A DNA stretch of 64,000 nt, taken from the NCBI GenBank assembly GCA_963662155.1, contig OY759262.1, positions 11,201,000 through 11,264,999 on the forward strand, written 5' to 3'. Both the position numbers and the translations under genes were made by a program. Below the pieces are notes generated by a model, which worked only from the letters and a program-made list of their open reading frames with translations, was not told where the DNA came from and did not search any database. The stretch comes from Lamellibrachia columna (lineage: Eukaryota > Annelida > Polychaeta > Sabellida > Siboglinidae). The first letter of the stretch is position 1; each line of letters opens with the position of its first letter. Below, one piece after another: positions 55,593-64,000 of the stretch.

Positions 55593-56569
55593 GTGTATTC
55601 ATGCGCACACGTGGCCCATAGCAGAAAAATTCCCATAAATCCCTCCGCCAGTTAAACTCTCCAAAAAATGCACTATTTCACAGCCAATAGCTTCTATAAA
55701 CAAACCTGTGAATATTCATGCTCAAAGGCACTCATGTCACATAATATGAATTTATTAAGTTCACATTTCACAATTTCACGTGCCCTACATTCGTGTGATA
55801 CAGTAAACAAGAAGGTCAACTGTGGTCTTACCCCAAATAAAAATGGTAATTGTGCAGAAAAAAAATATAATTTAGCCTGTTGATAAAGGTAAATTAAAAT
55901 CATGCATTCATGCAAAAAATCTATGTCCTACCTAGTTGTTGGAGTTGCTTACATACACAAGGAACCACCACCTGTGGTGGGCAGAACACACATATATGAG
56001 CTACTTCAGCTTGAGACAGTCTGTATTCTAGTACGATACTCGAATACACTCACTTTTTCAGCTCACTCGAATGAACTTGTAACATAATTTTTGGAATAGT
56101 CCAGCATGTGTTCTGTAATCAAATTCTATATAGCCAGTTGTTATTCCATACTGAAAGTTATAATAATTTTTTACCTGGTGCCACAATACACCTATGTAAA
56201 CAGACCCAAATATCACCTTTGACTGTGGATTACTGAAAAGACAGACACTTCAACTTGTCGAATTGCATAACATTACATAACCTACTTAGTGGAGTCCTCA
56301 AAAACAACTCACCTTCCATGTGAAACAGTAACGTCAGCTCACTAGGCCATATCAGATAACAGCTTGGCCTGTCCAGGATTTTCTCAACTCCCAATAGATG
56401 TGTGCTCTTCACATGGACTTGAGTAAAGGTGACTGTGTCTAATTAACTGAAATAAACAAAAGTTGACTGCTAAGTAATTATATTATAATGTGACTTGTTC
56501 TGCTTTGATGTATCTTATCGGAGGGAGGGTGCACTAGATTGAAGATGTCCCCACCCCCCTAATATACTG

Positions 56570-57217
56570 GATGCAGACATACTAGTAAAGAGAGTGGAAG
56601 AGAAAGGTGAAAAAACATAAAGGATGCAAGAAAAGGGGAACGAACAGCTAAGATCGAAGGACTGCATGAGGTGGGATATGAGAAGATCGGGGGAAGATGA
56701 ATGATGGAGAGGGGCAAGATGAAAGATGGAGAGGGGCAAGATGAAAGATGGAGAGGGGGCAGCCGATAGAAAAGTATGGAAAGATAAAACAGAAAGAGTG
56801 ACTCGACAATATTTTACCTGAACCTAACCCATGAACATAAGTGAAAAAAGAGGAAAAGCACCGATAGTTTGGTCAAAAAAAGTTAGGTTTAATAAATGCA
56901 ATAATATGGTCAACATTTTCATAAGCAGTGTATAAATTGCTTATGAGAAAAAACATTATTTCAATAGAATATTTGCTAAATATTTACAAAATCAATCTCT
57001 CATATGTATCTCTGTTTGAGCAATATGCATTTTACCATATGGTTGTACTCATATAAACGATGTAATCTTCTTGAATACAGCATGCTCATAAAAATCAAAT
57101 ATCCTTTGTCAAGAAGGATGTACAGTGAAAGTATAAATAAAAACATTAAACAAATCAATCTGGTTACCAAATCATAAGCCATTACTACTCAGCGCAAATA
57201 CTGATTTATTAGAACAA
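56570..57217 (+). pseudogene. LINE RT fragment B tail and duplicated flank
   Basis: It resumes at ATGCAGACATACTAGTAAAG, matching 58425 onward of fragment C, and continues to the shared AT-rich flank. It ends at TTATTAGAACAA, where similarity to the other copies stops. Confidence 0.85.
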
Positions 57218-57617
57218 ATCTAAAAGTTAGTTTCTCAATCTAATGTGACATTCTCCCCTCCCCCACAATTCATTGTTACAGTTTTTGCAATGTCTGTTTC
57301 ACTCATAATCCAATGAATTTGCAAGAGCACCATCAATGGCCTGTTTCTAAGGCGGTTATGTCTACTTATGACACCAACCTGTACCAAAACACAAAGTGGG
57401 GATAGGCAAGCGCGATCCGATTGAAGTGACCCTTGATATTGTTTACTCTCGGTCCACCAAAATTGTTCCTGGCTGCCGCAGCACCTGCAAAAACACCTAA
57501 AGTAAAGGCATGTTTATGTTTACACAGCAATGTATCCACTCCTTGGGATTGTTCAACGTGCTTAACAGTTCACTCCCTGGCTGACCTGTTCATTCCAACA
57601 CCTTTTGTACTTATCTG
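57218..57617. other. Single-copy segment between duplicate units
   Basis: It is not found elsewhere in the window. On the plus strand an open stretch from 57433 (PAKTPKVKACLCLHSNVSTP) leads into the RT fragment, so part may be LINE-adjacent. No gene recognised. Confidence 0.4.
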
Positions 57618-58610
57618 GGAGTCTGACTTTGTAATGAATTGTTTGTATTCAGTCAGTTCTGTGTCATGGCGAGCAACACCCAGAACTGTCATGTTCCTGA
57701 GAACAAAAAGAAGAGTTGTGGTTGGATGTGGGTTGTCGGAAGAGTTTAAAGTTAACATCGGTTAGAGGCAAGGAAATTACCCTTTACTCTTTATCATGGT
57801 GGTGGCACTAATCAGCAGGAATATCAGCATGAAGGATGTTCTTAGGAAGGGGATGTATGCAAACGATCTGGCCATGATAGCAGACAAAAAACAAGAACTA
57901 CAGGAAGTGTTGGAGCAATGGAAGGGGATGTTCAAGAAGCACGGACCGATAATGAGCCGGGAGAAGACAGGAGAGATGTAGGTTTGACATCAGAGAGAGG
58001 ACTTGAACATTAGTTTGGATGATAAGGAGTTCAACCAAGTGGATGGCTTTGTGTAATTTGGAGGAATGGTTAATGAGGATGAGCATTCAGAGGTAGAAAT
58101 GCGATGCCGGATACAACAGGGAGCGAATGCTCGGGGAAAGGTAGAGGGAGTCATGTTGGACAGAAACATTTTGAAAAAGCTGAAAAGGAAAGTCCTGAGA
58201 GCTTGTGTTACACAAGCATGCCTTAATCTGTATCTGGAGACAGTGGCGTTGACAGAACAACAACAGCACCTGAAAGTTGGTTCTGGTTTTGTCGAATAAC
58301 ACGAACAAAGAGGGTTGACGAAAGAAAGATGAACGACCTGACGAAATATGTGATGCAACAAAACAGTTCAACCGGAAGATTGGTGAGAAGCAAGATGAAA
58401 TGGGCAGGCCACATGGTAAGGATGGATGCAGACATACTAGTAAAGAGAGTGGAAGAGAAAGGTGAAAAAACATCAAGGATGCAAGAAAAGGGTAACGAAC
58501 AGCTAAGATCGAAGGATTGCGTGAGGTGGGATATGAGAAGATCGGGGGAAAATGAAAGATGGAGAGGGGGCAGCCGATAAAAAAGTATGGAAAGAAAAGA
58601 AGAAAGAATG
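57618..58610 (+). pseudogene. LINE RT fragment C
   Basis: It is parallel to fragment A: SEEFKVNIG*RQGN, RNISMKDVLRKGMYANDLAM, KLKRKVLRACVTQACLNLYL and RSKMKWAGHMVRMDADILVK. It shares the YAND change and the stop with A and B, so the ancestor was dead before duplication. Confidence 0.87.
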
Positions 58611-59120
58611 ACTAGACAATATTTTACCTGAACCTAACCCATGAACATCAGTGAAAAAAGAGGAAAAGCACCGTTAGTTTGGTAAAAAAAACTTATGTTT
58701 AATAAATCCAATAATATGGTCAACATTTTCATAAGCAGTGTATAAATTGCTGATGAGAAAAACATTATTTCAATAGAATATTTGCTAAATATTTACAAAA
58801 TCAATCTCTCATATGTATCTTTGTTTGAGCAATATGCATTTTACCATATGGTTGTACTCATATAAACGACGTACTTTTCTTGACTACAGCATGCTCATAA
58901 AAAAATCAAATATCCTTTGACAAGAAGGATGTACAGTGAAAGTATAAATAAAAACATTAAACAAATCAATCTGGTTACCAAAACATAAGCCATTACTACT
59001 CAGCGCAAATACTGATTTATTAGAACAACTGTGAGCTCACTGTAAATCCAACACGCCGCTAACTTTGTCTATTGCCAGGGCGGCTTCGCGATAATCTCGC
59101 GCTAAGTTTGCAGTCAACTA

Positions 59121-59402
59121 TTGAAACACGTCGAAGACGAGTGGGGATTGCGTCTCTACGTCGGTGATCGCGACGACGTCGGCGCCTCAAAAATAGGAGG
59201 CTTCGACAACGGCGACAATGTGGTCGTATGTTTGATGCGACAGTTCATCGACGACAGCGAACTCAAGACGACGGCGCTCGGCAGCATCAAACCGCTGCCC
59301 AAATACATATTTGTCTTGCTCGACGTCACCCAATCTCCATCGATTCGCCCACGTCTACAGCAACTGCTCTTACAAGACTCTGCCTCCATCCAGGTCAAGT
59401 GA
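59121..59402 (+). CDS. Duplicate of the small ORF at 45171
   Basis: 93 residues, MKHVEDEWGLRLYVGDRDDV start. It differs from its twin at several residues (Pro/Arg, Leu/Arg, Tyr/Asp, Phe/Ser, Met/Lys). The opposite-strand reading is interrupted twice here. There is no evidence of selection either way. Confidence 0.3.
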   Translation: MKHVEDEWGLRLYVGDRDDVGASKIGGFDNGDNVVVCLMRQFIDDSELKTTALGSIKPLPKYIFVLLDVTQSPSIRPRLQQLLLQDSASIQVK

Positions 59403-59887
59403 AGCACTGATGCACGACTCCGACGTCTCTTTGATGCGATACCAATGCTAGTTTCGTTCCAGGACACACGTTAGATGATGTAAACATTATAGCAAACAAT
59501 CAATCATCTTTGATATAGCATTCAACGCTCCCCATCAAAGACACCGCGTGCGACACAAGTGTTGACTTTGTACCAGGATACACGTGTGTAACAAACACTG
59601 ATACGCAGACACGCTTCCCTGCCGACGTTTAATAAAAGCCACATGCCGTGATATGAGCTGGTATGCGCATTGAGCTATAGAGGCCTATGTTGCAACATTT
59701 GTTTTTGCGCGGTTTATTATTTTACTTTTCGTACTAGTGTTAGCAGTAAGATGCGCGCATGAGTAAGCTACAGCGTGGTGCGAACCATGGCCATATTAAA
59801 TACTGCTAAACACTTGTACATGTCTGCATTAACAAACAAACGGCATATCTCCCTCCCGCGCTGCCTCCTCTCCCTTCCTCGCTTCTT

Positions 59888-60324
59888 CTCTGACCCTTCT
59901 CCTTCTCTCCCATCGAATGGGGCGTGACAACGTTCCAGATAGAACGTCAGGCTCCCAGTCGTGAAAACCCTAGCTTGAACCGTCTTGCTGCCGTTTCGAA
60001 GCTTTGGCAATTTGTTTCACCGAACGTTGCCACAGCTCATTCGTTTGTATGAATGAGTATCTGGCTATATGCAGTGGTGATTATACGTACGAATAGTCTT
60101 CGAGCAGTAACTGCAGCATGGCTGAGTGCTTCCCAGAGAAGTCGAGATGGAGTTGGAATGAACAGGTGTGCTAGGGGTGAAGTGTAAAACACTTTGAACA
60201 CTGAACGTACACTAACTGATGCGTACTATTATTTTTTGGTGTAACCATGTTGAGAAAATTGCTGTAAACAGAACGATTACGTATCCTCAATAGAACAACA
60301 CGCATGTGTCGATACAATTAGGAT
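59888..60324 (+). repeat. Duplicated segment X, copy 3
   Basis: Near-identical to 45938-46374, as part of the large duplicate. Confidence 0.9.
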
Positions 60325-63194
60325 ACCAGAATAATTGCGACATAGAAATTGCGCTTCTAAGTGAGGATTACAACGTCATTCAGGGCGTTGACAGGTGTCA
60401 AGGCGTGGTGCTGCAATAGATTATGTTATGCAAACAGGACAACGCCGTCCGAGCGCATGGACAATGCGTGTCGTAGTTCGTTGATTACTTCCGCCAGCAC
60501 AGACAACAGACCACAATGGTTCATTCCTGTTTACCAGCCAGCATGCGGGGAGTTCTTGCATTTAGCGTGTCTTATATAGCAATCCATGCGAAGTTGGTGA
60601 TTCTTCTTCCAAAAATTGGTATACGGTGTACGGCCTACCATGACCGAAGAATGATCAATTGGAGAAATATGGAGGAGTGTGCAAGATAGCATTTCGTGAG
60701 CTACATCCGTGTTGGAATGCATGTTATCTGCTTCAACATACGTTGTATATCAATAGCACACGCTGCGTGCTTCCTGTGGTGTTCTCTGTAAAAGCTGATC
60801 TCATCTAGATAGGTAGAAATGCATTGCGTTGACAGCCAGTCGGACGAAATTGGTGAAGAAAGAGATGATTCGAGACAGCTACTAACAAAAGGAGCATTAT
60901 AAACAGGGACTTTGTGACCTACCAGAATGCGGAAGATTTGTGTATAAACATTATTTGGCTTTGTAGATAAATAATATCTGTACTACGGAGTACACATATT
61001 TGATATGGTTTTAATTCTGATACATATTTTATTCATTCTACAAACGATTGATCATTTCATATGGAGTTTTGATTAATGTATTGGGACAGATTACTTATTA
61101 GTGACAACTATGTTTTTCTGCTTCTGATGCAACTCATGAGTGTGTATTAGTCGCACGAAAATTTGGCTAGACTGTTGCTGGCAAGGAGACGAGACACTTT
61201 CTATGCGTTTTGGCTTATTGTTGGCTAACGTAACAGTTAACAAAGTAACGGCGGTGGGAATTGCTAGATGCATAGATAATAAACAGACATACCAGTTATC
61301 ACAACTGTTCGCTGATTCTATTGCTAATATAATAAACCTTTTCCACTTGGAGTGTGTTGTATTCCTAAGACAGGGTTTTGTAGGGTTGTTGATATCAATT
61401 ACACGGCCAACGTTCTAGTATACGCCATCTTAGAGTGATAACTTCCGGCGCATGCGCATAATTTCACCACTAGATCTGCATAATTAAATATCAATAACAT
61501 AGACTAGTAATATTATTTATGCATGTTATACACTTTGCAGCATTACAACATGAACTATGCCATATAAGAAACATTCTAATTAACTAAATTGTTTAATTAG
61601 TAGTTGTTATATCAGTTAAATGTAAAGTTAACCTGTTTCAAGAGTTCACACCACAAATTCAGCTAAATAGGTTTACCTACTATATAAACGGGTTGTCGTG
61701 TTGTCATAGGAGGTTACAAGCTCAACATATAGGGATTGTCAGTAGTTTGGCTGGAGAACTACAGGAAGGTCTGGGGGCCGACAAATCTCTCCCCTGAGAG
61801 CTGCTCGATATGTAACCATAAGAGACCCGGTGACTGTGGATTGGTCTCTCCAGCGACCGATAGGAGGTGCAACCAAATAGCAGATAATGCTAAGTGTCAC
61901 TCACGTCATTGGACTCTTATTTTTTAAACAAAAGTACATCGATCATTACATATTCAGATTCAGGTTATTATTCTCGATTCGCATTAGTTGGTCAATCGGC
62001 ATCAGTTTTATTGTCATCGTAGCAAACGTCTGTCAATCCGTAATCAATTACATGTAAATTATTACGTTGATGTCCTTCCTTGCATTTTAGTAAATCAATG
62101 CTTTCATTATATCACTCTACGTCACTCCCTAAACACAAAGGCTATATAATATTAGTGTTTTATGGCACTCCAGCAAACATGCAAATTTGTTCTCATCGAA
62201 GAACAGCCAGGCGACACTGTTAAGCTAATGCTTTCCACACGTTTTGATTTTACTGTGCTTCTCTACATGCAATCTAAAGTCTGACACATAAGGAAACGTC
62301 TTGCAACATATTGTGCGCACCTAATCGATTCAAATAGACATGCAAAATTTACCCCACCAATAATAACTAACTCGGATTTACTTGCATTTAACTTTAATGT
62401 GGTCTCTGTCATCCAATGGAAGATTTTGTGGAGACAATCCCTAAGCTAGTTTTGGAAGTGATTTGTATCTCATGTAGCCAAAATAGCATAGGTCTGTGAT
62501 TTATTAGCATACACTTGGTGATCCAAGTTGTGACGTTGGATAACTGAGCCAAGTAGAGTAGCGTAGAGAGTGAAACACCCTGAGGAACATTACGTGAAGT
62601 AGGGAGCGTAGCTGAGAAACAATTCGCTATCTTCATTCTTTTGCATCTATCAGTTAAATGTTATGAGAACCAGCTCTGTTCCAGATATGCCACACCACAT
62701 TGACACACTTTTAATAAGTTGTCCTGTGACCAATGGTATCAAATGCGGCAGATAGCTTCAGCAAGAAAATGGTCTCCTTCCATACACTTCCTGGACCCAC
62801 TACCCAGTGTGTAGATCCGCTCAAGTCTGGTCAATAACAGATTTAACACCTACACATGGTTCACTGAATGGTATTAATTCAGTCAACACTTGATCATTTG
62901 CTGTGTCGCCAGAACAGTCTGCATTGATTGTCCTTAAACACTTCCAGGAGAAACCATATGGCAATATCTTCATTATGTTGGACCGTCGACTGCAACGGTA
63001 TTTTTTTTAATAATACAATAAGTTATGACATTTATATAAATTAAATTTAACAAAGGTAATAATAAATACATTTGTATGTGGGCGTTTTCACGTACAGGGT
63101 ACACTTTTGCCAAAATGAACTTTCCCGCCTATTATTGAAATAATTAATGGTGTAATATTAATTCAGTCTAAATATATATTCCTTGCTCACTTAC
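60325..63194. other. Duplicate of 46375-50259 without the LINE
   Basis: It preserves the empty target site at 61391-61396. No supported gene. A decayed RT-like relic recurs at about 62409-62840 (minus). Confidence 0.5.
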
Positions 63195-63455
63195 CATATG
63201 CTTCTGGGAAAATCTCAGCTGATTGATGCACAACAACCAACTCACTTCTTCGTGGTGACGTACTACTCACGAGAGATGGAGTAAAGTGCTGACCCATTGT
63301 GTCTGCAATGATATTAACAGATGTCGTCATTTCATCATCCCAAAAGCCAATAAATGAATGGGTCAAATTTTCTACAGTTTCTTTTAATGCAGGCCATGTG
63401 AATATGTTACACATTTTTTTTACAAATATCTTGTTACACATAGGTGTAAGAAAAC
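63195..63455 (-). CDS. Duplicate candidate exon
   Basis: Same splice sites (GTAAGT donor, GACAG acceptor) and protein as 50260-50520, with a single Leu/His difference (MGQHFTPSLV). Confidence 0.5.
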
Positions 63456-63737
63456 CTGTCTACTTAAATGCTTCCTTTTCTGTCTGAATCAACCAATGGT
63501 TCCATTCCAAAAATATATATAATTCGACCAAACATTACATCTATATTACACATCTGTTGAATACTAGTGGAATGATAGGATGAACATTTGAAGCAGTGTG
63601 CCGACGACCATAAAAGGATCAACATTTGCAGTAGTAAAAATACCCCAAAAAGCCATCTTGGTGCCCCCTGGAGCAGTTCGCTCTACAACTCCTTCCCGCG
63701 TGTTTTTAATGCAAGAGCAAGAGAGCTCTTTACACTT

Positions 63738-64000
63738 CTAGTAAGCTGTAATGTCCGTGAAAGACTAACCGGGTTGCGAGTGCAAAAATCACTTTACACT
63801 ACAAGTCAGCTGTTATATCTGTATAGAGACTCTCTGGTATGTGAGTGCAATAATTATTTGACACTTTGAGTCAGTTGTATGGCCTATATAAAGACTCTGG
63901 TATGTGAGTGGAAGAATAATTTTTCTATTCGAGTCAGCTGTAATGTCGGAATAAAGACTGACTGGGCTGTGAGTACAACAATCACTTGACACTTCAACTA
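63738..64000. repeat. 65-bp minisatellite, second copy (cut by window end)
   Basis: About four units of the repeat described at 50828-51272, continuing beyond the window. Confidence 0.88.

Larger units (their letters stand above)
52155..56569 (+). repeat. Right tandem array of MULE-derived units
   Basis: About 3.2 units in + orientation. MULE start codons are at 52681, 54014 and 55335 (spacing 1333 and 1321 bp). It has the same unit as the 7.37-11.16 kb array but opposite strand, so the two arrays are inverted with respect to each other, about 41 kb apart and pointing outward. It begins mid-unit (TTTTTTACCTGGTGCCACAA) and ends mid-unit after CCCCCCTAATATACTGG. Confidence 0.9.
57618..64000. 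repeat. Large duplicated unit, copy 2
   Basis: It matches 43672-51270 in order, lacking only the 1010-bp LINE and one TSD copy (1016 bp in total). It continues past the window end inside the 65-bp minisatellite. Confidence 0.92.

Overview
The window is nuclear DNA from a metazoan, probably a marine invertebrate. It is AT-rich, has exons bounded by GT/AG splice sites in matching phase, no operons, and abundant non-LTR retrotransposons, Mutator-like and integrase-type DNA transposon remains, a tRNA-derived SINE, mini- and microsatellites and kilobase-scale tandem duplications. A spiralian (mollusc, annelid or brachiopod) would fit, but the sequence alone does not settle the phylum. No rRNA, tRNA gene or CRISPR array was recognised.

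Layout. 0.4-3.9 kb: a seven-exon DUF4806-like gene (+). 4.25-4.70 kb: an I-PpoI-like His-Me endonuclease ORF whose catalytic His position reads Arg (+). 4.96-7.35 kb: a broken Mutator-like (MULE) transposase (-). 7.37-11.16 kb: a tandem array of about 1.35-1.39 kb units, each carrying the first ~85-105 codons of that MULE protein plus about 1 kb of flank. 12.4-13.7 kb: four phase-compatible exons of an unrecognised gene (-). 13.95-14.13 kb: a MITE-like element. 15.0-17.8 kb: a degenerate intron-bearing GIN/Ginger- or KRBA2-like gene (H2C2 finger, integrase core, GPY/F, Ulp1-type Cys protease), broken by a young LINE fragment. 18.3-29.6 kb: nested LINEs. A full-length CR1-type element (about 23.46-28.28 kb, +) sits inside an older LINE of opposite strand, next to a degenerate CR1-like copy at 19.1-21.7 kb.

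29.6-38 kb: an SGNH-hydrolase fragment, a second MULE lineage fragment, microsatellites, perfect hairpins, scattered exons of an unrecognised gene (-), a SINE and a 27-bp minisatellite. 38.2-40.1 kb: a decayed LINE with a PHD finger. 40.8-43.2 kb: a 40-bp minisatellite and a 1.1-kb tandem duplication. 43.2-64 kb: a large tandem duplication led by a dead LINE reverse-transcriptase fragment. Its middle copy is interrupted by a second MULE-derived array (52.2-56.6 kb) in opposite orientation to the first. A 1010-bp LINE insertion at 47447-48456 is absent from the paralogous copy, so the empty site is preserved.

The most notable signal is in the full-length CR1-type element. ORF1 (PHD-like finger, 75-bp repeats, SGNH esterase) ends exactly at a U UUA AAC heptamer followed at once by its UAG. 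ORF2 is in the -1 frame across that heptamer and has no AUG before the endonuclease active-site Asn. This predicts that the replicase is made by programmed -1 ribosomal frameshifting or by an unusual coupled initiation. The element looks intact, and a 344-bp relative at 16.9 kb differs from it at about 4 positions, so the family was active recently.
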